Shown here: positions 50,930-61,048 of the stretch, in pieces
How positions within the stretch are numbered: position 1 is the stretch's first letter
How the letters are laid out: each line of letters begins with the position of its first letter
Assembly (NCBI GenBank): GCA_937944105.1
Contig: CALDZP010000003.1
Location: 29,480 to 93,479, forward strand
Direction: 5' to 3'
Length of the DNA: 64,000 nt
Source: an uncultured Ignavibacteria bacterium
GTDB taxonomy: Bacteria; Bacteroidota; Ignavibacteria; Ch128b
The notes under the pieces: generated by a model
What the model saw: only the letters and a program-made list of their open reading frames with translations
The model's database searches: none
Told to the model about the DNA's origin: nothing
Translations under genes and position numbers: made by a program

Positions 50930-51424
50930 TTAATTCTTTTTGCTGAGAATGTTTTCCCAATCCTTTATTATTTCCTTTTCATCACCAGGTACATAACTAT
51001 TTCTAATTTTTACTATTTCACCTTTTTGATTAATCAATAAAGAATAAGGCAAGTTTTTACCATTAAACTTTTGAAAAACCTCCGAATTAGGATCTAACAA
51101 AACATCAAACGAAAATTTCTGTGAAGCTACGAACGATTTTACTTTAGCCATACTTTTAGGAGAATCGATATTAATTGCAAGTAACTTAAGCCCCTTAAGT
51201 TTATACTGCTCATAAATCTGATTCAATACTTTCAATTCAGCACGACATGGTGCACACCAGATAGCCCAGAAATTTAAATAAACAGGACCTTCTTTTAATA
51301 ACTCGTAGAGCGAAACTTTTTCACCATTTATAGATTCGAGCTTAAAATCTGGAACAACTTTTTGTTGACCCCTTAAAGATAACGAGAAGAATATAAAAGA
51401 AAGAAAAAATATCATAAGTTTCAT
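50930..51424 (-). CDS. TlpA-like thiol-disulfide oxidoreductase
   Basis: 'VYLNFWAIWCAPCRAELKVLNQIYEQYK', 'NLPYSLLINQKGEIV', signal peptide. Confidence 0.93.
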   Translation of the reverse strand: MKLMIFFLSFIFFSLSLRGQQKVVPDFKLESINGEKVSLYELLKEGPVYLNFWAIWCAPCRAELKVLNQIYEQYKLKGLKLLAINIDSPKSMAKVKSFVASQKFSFDVLLDPNSEVFQKFNGKNLPYSLLINQKGEIVKIRNSYVPGDEKEIIKDWENILSKKN

Positions 51425-51452
51425 GTATCACCTCATTTTAATACAAGTATTT

Positions 51453-52859
51453 TCATTTCAAATAAACCATTTTTTTTATTGCCGAAAAATTTTTTGTCTT
51501 CAAATGATAAAAATAAATTCCGCTCGGTAAATCACTTTTTGAGGTTAATTCTGAAAAATTTAAATGATGTTTGTAAACTCCTGAATCTAAACTTTCGAAG
51601 TTAATCTTATAAATTATCTCACCAAGAAAGTTATATACACTTAATTCAACAATTGAATTTTCTGCTACACCATAAACTATAGTTGTGATTGAATTAAATG
51701 GATTGGGAAAATTTTGAGATAAAAAAAATCCATCTGTTTGAATGTGTGAATCTGAAACATCTGTTATTAATGTGGTAAAGTACCATATTTCAGATGAAGA
51801 ACTCAATCCAGAAAAACTATTAGCCATCACTTTCCAGAAATAAGTTTTATTTGGAAATAAATTATCGGAGACATAAAATGTGTCAAAAATTGTTTGATTT
51901 ACTACAGGATTAGAAAAGCTTGAATCTTCAGCAACTAACAATGAATAATTTTCAGCACCTTGAGAAACAAACCACTTAAACTCAACAGGCAACGAAACAC
52001 CCGAAGCCCCCTTTGGCGGGGAATTCAAAACTGGTGGCAATGGAGGATTTGACTTTGTGGTAAAACTCCAAATTTGAGAAAATAAACTCCAGCCAGCATT
52101 GTTTTTTGCTCGTACTCTCCAGTAATATTTTGTTTGAGATTGTAGTTGAACAGTTTTTTGATTTGTTTGAATTGTTGAATCATTTAATACTAAACTGGAA
52201 AAATTTGAATCAGTTGAAATTTGAAGATGATAATTTGTAGAACCATTAACCTGTGTCCATTTAAGTAGCGGATTTATCACTACATTAACTGAACCATTTG
52301 CTGGTAAAATTAAATCTGGTGGTGAGGGTGGAAGTTGACCTGTAAGATTATAGGTAATTATCATTTTCAGTTTATTTATGATGTTAGGATTTGTTACAAC
52401 TAAACTATCTTTACCAATCATATTTTTATTGACGACAATTCCCCCAAAAAAATCCTGGAGAAGTCCAGAGACGCCCGAAGGTAAATTCCATGAGATTGTA
52501 ATTGTTGTACCACTTCCAATTTGATATCTTAATTCATGAATTCGTTGTCCTTTTGTTGTATCTGTTCCATTTCTATAATCTTTTAATACACCTTCACCGA
52601 GTTCTGGAATATCTATATCATAACCTACAAATCGTGCATCAAAAATACCTGAGGGTGGAATAGGAGGTTGTTCCATTTCATCAAGATGGGTATCTATTCC
52701 GTTTGTTGCTGTTGGATCAAGTCCGAAATACAAAACCCTGCTACGAAATCCATCAGAAACATTTAATGGAATATTTATTTGTGGTATTATTTGAGCAATC
52801 AAGTTAGCAGATAAAAAGAAAATAACCAGAAAAATATATTTCAGTTTCATGACTTCCAT
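51453..52859 (-). CDS. Secreted FnIII-like protein with T9SS sorting domain
   Basis: Two 'YYWRVRAKNNAGWSLFSQIWSFTT'-type repeats, C-terminal 'SQNFPNPFNSITTIVYGV...GIYFYHLKTKNFSAIKKMVYLK'. Confidence 0.85.
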   Translation of the reverse strand: MEVMKLKYIFLVIFFLSANLIAQIIPQINIPLNVSDGFRSRVLYFGLDPTATNGIDTHLDEMEQPPIPPSGIFDARFVGYDIDIPELGEGVLKDYRNGTDTTKGQRIHELRYQIGSGTTITISWNLPSGVSGLLQDFFGGIVVNKNMIGKDSLVVTNPNIINKLKMIITYNLTGQLPPSPPDLILPANGSVNVVINPLLKWTQVNGSTNYHLQISTDSNFSSLVLNDSTIQTNQKTVQLQSQTKYYWRVRAKNNAGWSLFSQIWSFTTKSNPPLPPVLNSPPKGASGVSLPVEFKWFVSQGAENYSLLVAEDSSFSNPVVNQTIFDTFYVSDNLFPNKTYFWKVMANSFSGLSSSSEIWYFTTLITDVSDSHIQTDGFFLSQNFPNPFNSITTIVYGVAENSIVELSVYNFLGEIIYKINFESLDSGVYKHHLNFSELTSKSDLPSGIYFYHLKTKNFSAIKKMVYLK

Positions 52860-52895
52860 TGTTATTTATTTATGCTAAGATAAAAGATTTATTGA

Positions 52896-53564
52896 TTACT
52901 TTCCCGATTTATTTAATAAGCTTCTAAATAATATTTTTAACTCACTTAAATTATTCAAAACAGGAACTCTACATTTATCAAGTTCTTTTTTTGATTGATG
53001 CCCTGAAGAAACTAAAATACAATCACAACCAAGTGCAAGGGATACTTCATAATCATGAACTGTATCGCCAATTAATATCACTTCATCTGAATTCAAATTA
53101 AGAATTTTCATCAATTTTTTGCCAAGGTTTATTTTACTTTCAGCATAAATATTATCAAGTCCAACGATATTCTTAAAATACTTATCAAGGTTATATTCTT
53201 TCACAATTTCAATTAAAGTGTTTTGAGAATAAGCTGAAAGGATTGATTGTTCGATTCCTGTTTCATAAAAATAATTAAGAATCTCAATTGCATTTTCAGC
53301 TAAACCAGCCTCATATTTTTTACCCTCATATCTCTCCATCCATTCCTTACCAATTTTGAAAAAATCCAGCTTATTTAGATCAAATCCTACCCTTCGATAA
53401 TATTCGACGACAGGGAAAGTAAAAATTTCACGATACCTATCTTTTGTAATTCTCTGAAGTCCATATTTCTCAAGTAACCAATTTATATTATCAACACACA
53501 GATCAACATCATCCAAAAGAGTTCCATTCCAGTCCCAGATTATGTGATTCACATTTTTAATCAT
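52896..53564 (-). CDS. HAD-superfamily hydrolase (phosphoglycolate phosphatase-like)
   Basis: 'IIWDWNGTLLDDVDLCVDNINWLL', 'VILIGDTVHDYEVSLALGCDCILVSSGHQ'. Confidence 0.9.
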   Translation of the reverse strand: MIKNVNHIIWDWNGTLLDDVDLCVDNINWLLEKYGLQRITKDRYREIFTFPVVEYYRRVGFDLNKLDFFKIGKEWMERYEGKKYEAGLAENAIEILNYFYETGIEQSILSAYSQNTLIEIVKEYNLDKYFKNIVGLDNIYAESKINLGKKLMKILNLNSDEVILIGDTVHDYEVSLALGCDCILVSSGHQSKKELDKCRVPVLNNLSELKILFRSLLNKSGK

Positions 53565-53588
53565 CAGTTCAATTATTTATTTAATGTT

Positions 53589-53939
53589 TTATCCCTTTTT
53601 GATGATCATTGCAACTTCTCTTGCCACATTTGAATTGTATTCAAAAGCAAGTTTTTTATGATTTATTAAATCTATTATCGTTCCAATGAAGCAAATTCCA
53701 GCTGTAAGTAAATAAAGTATTCCCATTCCAATTTGATTGAGAATAAACCGATGAATTCCACTAATACCAAGAAACCCCACCAGTGCAGTTAACAAAATTA
53801 GCATTGGTTCTTTTCTTCTTGTTCTATAAATATTTGAAAATTGTAACAGCTGTTGTTCATCGAATCCACTAACCAGATTCTGAACAAACATTAATTCTTC
53901 ACCCTCAAGTTCGGGAAGGTAGTTAAGTATATTTGACAT
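53589..53939 (-). CDS. TM2 domain-containing protein
   Basis: 'GFLGISGIHRFILNQIGMGILYLLTAGICFIGTIIDLI'. Confidence 0.9.
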   Translation of the reverse strand: MSNILNYLPELEGEELMFVQNLVSGFDEQQLLQFSNIYRTRRKEPMLILLTALVGFLGISGIHRFILNQIGMGILYLLTAGICFIGTIIDLINHKKLAFEYNSNVAREVAMIIKKG

Positions 53940-54243
53940 TTCGTTCTCTCCTGATATTTTTTATTAAAGTTAAGATACGATAAGAAATTACTATTAGTGC
54001 GAAAATCCCAAGTGGATGAGTTTTTAAAGAATTAATTATTTGAAAATTAAAGAGGTAAGATATAGATTTTCCAAGTCCACAACCAGGACACCAATTAAAT
54101 CCGAGATGTTTTACTGGACAGAATGACAAATCAGTTTGGGCTAAACTATTGATAAAAAGATAAATTAGACCCATTGTCCAGAAAATCAATTCGATATTAT
54201 TATTAATGAGTTTGAAAATCTTTTTAAATAATCCTTGCATCAT
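53923..54243 (-). CDS. DUF2752 domain-containing membrane protein
   Basis: 'CPVKHLGFNWCPGCGLGKSISYLFNFQIINSLKTHPLGIFALI'. Confidence 0.9.
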   Translation of the reverse strand: MMQGLFKKIFKLINNNIELIFWTMGLIYLFINSLAQTDLSFCPVKHLGFNWCPGCGLGKSISYLFNFQIINSLKTHPLGIFALIVISYRILTLIKNIRRERNVKYT

Positions 54244-54322
54244 TAATTATTTATTGACGATTAAATGTAACAAAAGTTATATTCACAATGCAAAATAAAA
54301 ATAAAATAAAAGAGTAAACAGT

Positions 54323-56431
54323 ATGAAACACGATTCCCTTCATAATTTTTTCTATCCAGAAAATATTTTATTAATTGGAGCTTCATCAAAACCCAGGTCT
54401 ATTGGTTACGAGATCTTAAAATCTATTTTACAATTCGGTTTCAAAGGGAAAATTTTTGTAGTAAATCCAAAAAGCGAAGAAATACTTGGAGTAAAATGTT
54501 TTAAATCTATTGAAGAAATAAGTGAAGAAATCTCACTCGCTATTATTCTTGTTCCCAAGAATTTAGTTTTTGAAAGTTTAAGATCCTGTGCAAGCAAAAG
54601 GATAAAAAATGTCATTATAATCACAGCTGGATTTCGAGAGATTGGTGAAGAAGGTGCAAGACTGGAGAAGCAAATGATTGATTATGCACGAGAAAATGGT
54701 ATCAGAATAGTTGGCCCAAATTGCATGGGGATTATTAACACTGATGATGAAATAAAACTTAATGCAACCTTTGCTGCTGAAGTACCACACTATTCCCCTG
54801 TCTCTTTTCTCTCGCAAAGTGGTGCTCTTGCTGCAGCAGTATTAAACACAATAAAAGAAACTAATTACTCATTTGGTCAATTTATAAGCATTGGCAATAA
54901 GGCGGATGTAAATGAAAATGATCTACTCGAATACTGGTGGAAGGATGCCAGAACTAAAGTCATCACAATGTACCTTGAATCTTTTGAAGATGGAAGAAAA
55001 TTTTTTGAGCTATCTAAAAAAGTTACAAAAGACAAACCACTTATTGTTCTGAAAGCAGCAAGAACAAAATCTGGCACAAAGGCTGCTTCGTCTCACACTG
55101 GTGCTTTAGCAACACAAGATGATATAGTTGAAGCTGCATTAAGACAATGTGGAGTTATTAGAGTTAACACAATCGAAGAAATGTTTGAAACATCAAAAGC
55201 TTTATTGTATTTGAAGCAAATGAATGGTAAGAGAGTAGCAGTTTTAACAAATGCGGGTGGTCCTGCAATATTATGCATCGATCAAATTGAGAAGAATAAT
55301 TTATTATTAGTCGAATTAGAGACTGATACCATAAATAAATTAAGAGAAATTTTACATCCCGAAGCAAGTCTGAAAAATCCAGTTGATATGTTACCAGCTG
55401 CTGATGCACAAACATATAGAAAAGCATTAAAAATATTAAGTGAAGATGAAAATGTAGATGCAATTATTACAATATTTGTTGAACCAGTAATGATTGAAGC
55501 ATTTGATGTCATAAAAGAACTTGTCAATGAACAAAGTATTAATCCAAAACCAATATTGATTGTTACCTTTCCCCTCCCAGAGTTCTGGCAGAAATGGAAA
55601 TCAGAAGGAAAAAATAATGCTGTGATTTTAAAATCTGTAGAACTCGCTCCAGCAATTCTTAAAAATCTCTATTCATATCAATCGAGAAAAGGAATTAGAA
55701 CTTCAAAATCCATTCATTTAAATCAAGTTCAAAAGGAAAGATTGTTTGGCATTCTTAATAGAATAAAACAAAATTTAAAAGAAAGTTCTTTTCTAACCTC
55801 AAAAGAATGTTATAAAATTTTAAAAACACTCGATCTCCCTTTGCCAGTAAATAAATTCTTTACAAATAAAAATGAACTTATTAAAATTTTAGACTCAATT
55901 AAATTTCCCTGTGTACTGAAAATTTCAAGCAGTCGATTAACTCATAAATCTGATGTTGGTGGTGTTGCCCTTAACATTCAAAACAAATCATCCCTATTAC
56001 AATCGTTTGATCAAATGCAGAAAGAACTCAAAAGGAAGGAGTTAATTAATTTAATTAATGAATATGAAGTTCAGGAATATTTTAATGGTGAAGTTGAAAT
56101 TATTGTAGGTACTTATAGAGATAAATCTTTTGGGCCGATTGTAAATTTTGGTGCAGGTGGCAAGTTAGTTGAAATTATAAAAGACAAAAATCTTGCATTA
56201 GCTCCAATTTCAATTGAAGAAGCAATGGAACTAATTGAGAATTCAAAAATTTATCCTCTTCTTAAAGGTTACAGAGATATAAAGAAAACAAACATCTTCA
56301 AAATTGCTGAAATCATTCACAAGATATCCCTGTTAATTTTTGAATTTAGTGAGATTAAAGAAATAGATCTAAATCCAGTAATAATTAATGGCCCAAAAAT
56401 AAAAATAGTTGATTATCGAATTTCATTATAA
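54323..56431 (+). CDS. ADP-forming acyl-CoA synthetase (acetate-CoA ligase, ADP-forming type)
   Basis: CoA-binding 'ILLIGASSKPRSIGYEIL...NPKSEEILGVKCFKSIEEI', 'NCMGIINTD', 'SQSGALAAAVL', ATP-grasp 'FPCVLKISSSRLTHKSDVGGVALNI'. Confidence 0.93.
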   Translation: MKHDSLHNFFYPENILLIGASSKPRSIGYEILKSILQFGFKGKIFVVNPKSEEILGVKCFKSIEEISEEISLAIILVPKNLVFESLRSCASKRIKNVIIITAGFREIGEEGARLEKQMIDYARENGIRIVGPNCMGIINTDDEIKLNATFAAEVPHYSPVSFLSQSGALAAAVLNTIKETNYSFGQFISIGNKADVNENDLLEYWWKDARTKVITMYLESFEDGRKFFELSKKVTKDKPLIVLKAARTKSGTKAASSHTGALATQDDIVEAALRQCGVIRVNTIEEMFETSKALLYLKQMNGKRVAVLTNAGGPAILCIDQIEKNNLLLVELETDTINKLREILHPEASLKNPVDMLPAADAQTYRKALKILSEDENVDAIITIFVEPVMIEAFDVIKELVNEQSINPKPILIVTFPLPEFWQKWKSEGKNNAVILKSVELAPAILKNLYSYQSRKGIRTSKSIHLNQVQKERLFGILNRIKQNLKESSFLTSKECYKILKTLDLPLPVNKFFTNKNELIKILDSIKFPCVLKISSSRLTHKSDVGGVALNIQNKSSLLQSFDQMQKELKRKELINLINEYEVQEYFNGEVEIIVGTYRDKSFGPIVNFGAGGKLVEIIKDKNLALAPISIEEAMELIENSKIYPLLKGYRDIKKTNIFKIAEIIHKISLLIFEFSEIKEIDLNPVIINGPKIKIVDYRISL

Positions 56432-56599
56432 GCTCTTTTTCACTTAAAAATTTAAAAATCTCTTTATTCACTGAAAAATTAACTACTCTTGATGTATAAT
56501 AAGTGTATTTTTTAAATATTCTCAAATAGTTGATTTGAACTAATTTCTATCTCTCACTTGTTTATTTATTTAGAGCTCTATATTTTATAATTGAGGTCT

Positions 56600-56645
56600 G
56601 AAGGATGTATGTGAGTACGCCACATTTTCCCACCATACATTCTTC
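56600..56645. repeat. Imperfect inverted repeat (GAAGGATGTATG ... CATACATTCTTC) upstream of histidine kinase
   Basis: 12-nt arms with one mismatch, extendable by GGT/ACC outside, 22-nt spacer. Confidence 0.6.
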
Positions 56646-56673
56646 CTACCTTTTATTGGTATAAATAAATGAA

Positions 56674-58434
56674 TTGATTATGAAAATAATTTTCATCTTA
56701 ATAATACTTTGTTCTACAATTATTCGAAGCCAAAATTTAGTTGCAATTGTAGATTCAGTAAATAATCTTCCAGCCAGTGAATATCTATCCAATCTCTATA
56801 AATCTGAAAAAATTTTCACTGAGAATCTTAAACTTGCCAGATCAATTAATTATAAAAACGGGGAAGCGAAATCACTAAATCTACTTGCAATAATTTATTA
56901 TTTGATGGGAAACTATGAAAAATCGACGGAATACAATATCAAAGCGCTTCAAATTTTTGAAGAAGAAAAAAATTATAACTCCCTTGCCGATGCTTATGGT
57001 GAATATGGCTATCAAATGAAAAGGAGAGAACTAACTAAAGCCAGTAATTATATGTTCAAAGGTATTAAAATAGCCGAAGAATACAATGCAGAATTAGCAA
57101 CTTTAGCAAAACTCTACGACAATTATGGCGTAATTAAAGAAATGGAAGGAAAACTTGATAGCGCATTATTACTATACAAAAAAGCACTTAAAATTAAGTA
57201 TGAACTTAATGATTCTATTGGCATCCCATTCAGTCTTAATAAAATTGCAAATGCAAAAGCATTAGAAGGGAAATTCCCAGAAGCTTTTAGTTATCTTAAA
57301 GAATCTGATAAATTCAGGGCAAAAGAAAAAGGCGATTTTGGTCGTGCAGATAATCTGGCTTATTATGGAGATTTTTTTGCAATGGAAAACAAAATTGATT
57401 CTGCAATTATTTACTATAAAAAGTCTCTTGAACTCTCACTTAAAAATGGATACACATTTCTTACTCAATATATCTTCCAACAACTTTCTGACTTATATGC
57501 TAAAATTAATGATTATGAAAATTCACTACTTTACTTCAAAAAATATATAACCATGAAAGACAGTATTACTAACATTCAATCAAGTCAAAGAATAGCAGAG
57601 CTTGAAATTGCTTATGAATCCTCAGTGAAAGACAAACTAATTGCTCAGCAGAATCTTCAACTCAAACAGAGAGCTATTCTTTTTATTATAATTGGTACAA
57701 TCCTACTTTTTATTACTTTAGCAATGTCGGGACTTTATGCGTATCAAATCCAAAAAAGAAAAGCAATTGCCAATGAATTAATGTATAATAATCTACTTGC
57801 AAAAGAAGAAAACAAAAGAAAAATTTTCGAAGAAAAACTAAGAATATCAAGGGAACTGCACGATAACATTGGTTCTCAATTAACTTTCATTATTAGCTCT
57901 CTTGATAACTTAACTATTAATGAAAATAGAAAAGATTTTAACAACAAAATCAAAGAGATTGACGACTTTGCACGAGCAACTCTAAACGAACTCAGAACAA
58001 CTATCTGGGCAATGAAAAATGAATCTGGTGAACTTTCAACATTAATCTTGAAAATTCGTGATTACCTGAATCGAATTAAATCAGGGACTGAACATTTGTT
58101 GATAAATATTGAAAACAACACCACAAAAAACTACATATTGAATTCAAATCAACTTCTAAATCTTTTCAGGATTTTTCAGGAATGCTTTCAAAACATCTTG
58201 AAGCATTCTGGAGCAACAGAATGCAAAATAATTTTTGAAGATTCAATTAATGGATTTACAATGAAAATTTGTGACAATGGCAAAGGCTTAAAATTGAACG
58301 AAGACCTTGAAAGTTCAGGGCTGAGTTCTCTTGCTTTCCGTGCAAAAGATGCAAATGGTCAATTTACAATTGAAATCGAAGAGAATTCTTGCTATAAAAC
58401 AATTATGAATTTTAAAGTTGTTGCAGAGACTTGA
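56674..58434 (+). CDS. TPR-containing sensor histidine kinase (HisKA_3/NarX type)
   Basis: TPR repeats 'LAIIYYLMGNYEKSTEYNIKALQIFEEEKNY', TM, 'RISRELHDNIGSQLTFIISSLDNL', ATPase 'MKICDNGKGLK'. Confidence 0.93.
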   Translation: MIMKIIFILIILCSTIIRSQNLVAIVDSVNNLPASEYLSNLYKSEKIFTENLKLARSINYKNGEAKSLNLLAIIYYLMGNYEKSTEYNIKALQIFEEEKNYNSLADAYGEYGYQMKRRELTKASNYMFKGIKIAEEYNAELATLAKLYDNYGVIKEMEGKLDSALLLYKKALKIKYELNDSIGIPFSLNKIANAKALEGKFPEAFSYLKESDKFRAKEKGDFGRADNLAYYGDFFAMENKIDSAIIYYKKSLELSLKNGYTFLTQYIFQQLSDLYAKINDYENSLLYFKKYITMKDSITNIQSSQRIAELEIAYESSVKDKLIAQQNLQLKQRAILFIIIGTILLFITLAMSGLYAYQIQKRKAIANELMYNNLLAKEENKRKIFEEKLRISRELHDNIGSQLTFIISSLDNLTINENRKDFNNKIKEIDDFARATLNELRTTIWAMKNESGELSTLILKIRDYLNRIKSGTEHLLINIENNTTKNYILNSNQLLNLFRIFQECFQNILKHSGATECKIIFEDSINGFTMKICDNGKGLKLNEDLESSGLSSLAFRAKDANGQFTIEIEENSCYKTIMNFKVVAET

Positions 58435-58505
58435 AATAATTAGTCATTTGCCGTATTTACATTAATTATTTAATGATTAATTTAATCACCAAAGACAATA
58501 TTCAA

Positions 58506-59174
58506 ATGAAAGCGCAGATTGCCATTGTAGACGATAACAGAGTAATTATCCAATCTTTAATTGAAAAACTTGGTCGTTTTTCTGACGAACTTGAAATTAA
58601 ATTTACGGCAAAAAACGGCTACGATTTACTTAACAAATTAAGATCTTACAGAGATATTGATGTAATTCTGATGGATATTGAAATGCCTGAAATGAATGGA
58701 ATTCAGGCAACTTTTGAAGTAAAAAATCTTTATCCTAAAATTAAAATCTTAATTCTTACAGTGTTTGATGATGATGAGACTATTTTTAATGCCATTCAGA
58801 ATGGGGCTTCGGGATATTTATTAAAAGACGAAACGCCTGAATCAATTTTAAACTCAATTAAAATTGTTATGGAAGGTGGCGCAACAATGTCTCCTTCAAT
58901 TGCCGCCAAAATTTTGAATCTTCTAAGCCAGTCTGAATTGAAAAAAGAAAACAAAAACCAGAAATTAAATAATGAAATATTTGATCTTTCAAAAAGAGAA
59001 ATTGAAGTACTTGAAAACTTAAAACTTGGAGAAGATTATAAAAAGATAGCTAATAAACTTTTTATTTCTCCCGCCACTGTTCGAAAACATATTGAAAATA
59101 TTTATTTGAAACTTCAAGTGCATAACAAAATGCAAGCCGTTCAAAAAGCAATTGAACATAAAATTATTAAATGA
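58506..59174 (+). CDS. LuxR/NarL-family response regulator
   Basis: 'QIAIVDDNRVIIQSLIEKL', 'VILMDIEMPEMNGIQA', HTH 'LSKREIEVLENLKLGEDYKKIANKLFISPATVRKHIENIYLKL'; start placed at MKAQIAI. Confidence 0.94.
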   Translation: MKAQIAIVDDNRVIIQSLIEKLGRFSDELEIKFTAKNGYDLLNKLRSYRDIDVILMDIEMPEMNGIQATFEVKNLYPKIKILILTVFDDDETIFNAIQNGASGYLLKDETPESILNSIKIVMEGGATMSPSIAAKILNLLSQSELKKENKNQKLNNEIFDLSKREIEVLENLKLGEDYKKIANKLFISPATVRKHIENIYLKLQVHNKMQAVQKAIEHKIIK

Positions 59175-59312
59175 TTTTTTGCTTTATCAAAATCTAAATA
59201 TTTCAATAGATTTAATTTCAGTTCACTTAAAAAATACATCCATTCTCCACTTCACACTTTTTGCTGACTATTTCAGCTAATATTATTTTACATTTAAAAA
59301 AACGAGTTTGAT

Positions 59313-59744
59313 ATGATAAAGAAAATTGAACACATCGGAATTGCTGTAAAATGTTTAGAAGATTCAATTTCAAGATTTGAAAAATTACTTGGAACAAAAT
59401 GTTACAAAATTGAAGAGGTAGAGGAGCAAAAAGTTAAAACTGCTTTCTTTAAAGTCGGCGAATCCAAAATCGAATTACTCGAAGCAACATCCTCTGAAAG
59501 TCCAATCGCAAAATTTATCGAAAAAAGAGGGGAAGGAATCCATCATATCGCATTTGAAGTTGAAAACCTTGAAACTAAATTAAAAGAACTTAAAGAATTG
59601 AGCTTTCAATTAATTGATGACGAACCCAAAATTGGTGCTGAAAATTTTTTAATTGCATTTATCCACCCGAAATCATCTAATGGAGTTTTAACTGAACTTT
59701 GTCAGGAACAATCAAAAATTAATCAAGGAATTGTCAAAAAATGA
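59313..59744 (+). CDS. mce: Methylmalonyl-CoA epimerase
   Basis: '[25 protein letters not shown]', '[15 protein letters not shown]', '[16 protein letters not shown]'. Confidence 0.93.
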   Translation: MIKKIEHIGIAVKCLEDSISRFEKLLGTKCYKIEEVEEQKVKTAFFKVGESKIELLEATSSESPIAKFIEKRGEGIHHIAFEVENLETKLKELKELSFQLIDDEPKIGAENFLIAFIHPKSSNGVLTELCQEQSKINQGIVKK

Positions 59745-61048
59745 AAAATATCCTTACTGTAATTGTTTTACTCGCATCAAATCTTTTTTCTCAATCCACC
59801 GATATAGAAAGTTACTATCTCAAAAATGGTATGAAAGTTATTTTATCACCAAACAAAGAAGTACCAAGTATTTGCTTTAGAATTTTTTTCAAAGTTGGCG
59901 GAAAATATGAATTGCCCGGCACAACCGGTATCTCACATCTTTTTGAACATATGTATTTTAATGGTTCTGCAAAATTTAAGCCTGGAATGTTTGATAAGTT
60001 ATTAGAAGAAAATGGTGGTTATTCAAATGGAAGTACATGGAATGATTTTACGAATTACTGGGAGGAATTTAATTCCAACAAACTTGAACTTGTTTTAGAA
60101 ATGGAATCGGATCGTATGAAAGCGATGAAACTTGATTTAGAAAATCTTGAACAAGAAAGATACATCGTTATGGAAGAGAGAAGGCTCAGTGTTGATAATA
60201 ATCCTAAAAACAAAATGGAAGAAGAACTTTACGCAACAGCCTTTGTTTCTCATCTCTACAGGCAACCTGTAATAGGCTGGATGAATGATTTAAAGAATAT
60301 TACTCTCGAGGATTGTAAATTCTTTTATAAAACTTATTACTCACCAAACAATTCCATTGTAATTCTGACTGGTGATTTTGACAAATCCGAAGCAAAAAAA
60401 TTCATAAGCAAATACTTCGAAAAAATACCAAAAGCAAAAATTCCCAATCACAAAAAAATTGAAGAACCTGAACAAAGAGTAGAAAAAATTGTAAATCTCA
60501 TTCAAGAAGTTGAGTTACCATCCATTTTAATTGGTTATAAATCTTGTTCTATTAATGATCCAGATTTTTATGCAATGGATTTGCTCGCAAATATTCTAAG
60601 CACAGGATTAAGTTCGAGATTCAATAAAATATTAAACGAAGAAAAAAATCTGATCACCGAAACTTACGCATACCAGGATCAAATGGAATCTCCGGGACTT
60701 TTCAAAATTTATGCTCAAGCAAGAGGTGAAAAAGAATTTGAAAAATTATTAAAAGAAATAGAGTTAATTCTTGAAGATATCAAAATAAAAGGAGTCACAT
60801 CAAACGAACTAGAAAAAGCAAAAAATTCTAAAGTGATTGAATACTTTGATTCATTCAAAACAAATCAATCTTTTTCATTTGCTCTTGGTTATTATGAAAT
60901 CTTAACAGGAGATTATAATAATCTATTTAAAATTGTCGATCGATATGCACAAGTTACCTCAGATGATATCAAAAGAGTTGCTCAAAAATATTTCAATAAT
61001 CAAGCAAGAACTATAATAATTTCAAAACCAACGAGTAAGGAACAATGA
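59741..61048 (+). CDS. M16-family zinc metallopeptidase, catalytic-type
   Basis: HxxEH '[14 protein letters not shown]' with downstream '[11 protein letters not shown]'. Confidence 0.93.
   Translation: MKNILTVIVLLASNLFSQSTDIESYYLKNGMKVILSPNKEVPSICFRIFFKVGGKYELPGTTGISHLFEHMYFNGSAKFKPGMFDKLLEENGGYSNGSTWNDFTNYWEEFNSNKLELVLEMESDRMKAMKLDLENLEQERYIVMEERRLSVDNNPKNKMEEELYATAFVSHLYRQPVIGWMNDLKNITLEDCKFFYKTYYSPNNSIVILTGDFDKSEAKKFISKYFEKIPKAKIPNHKKIEEPEQRVEKIVNLIQEVELPSILIGYKSCSINDPDFYAMDLLANILSTGLSSRFNKILNEEKNLITETYAYQDQMESPGLFKIYAQARGEKEFEKLLKEIELILEDIKIKGVTSNELEKAKNSKVIEYFDSFKTNQSFSFALGYYEILTGDYNNLFKIVDRYAQVTSDDIKRVAQKYFNNQARTIIISKPTSKEQ

Noticed and set aside
54406-55527. Several 60-100 aa antisense ORFs within the acyl-CoA synthetase gene
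   Set aside because: Antisense shadows of a clearly coding frame; no domain signatures
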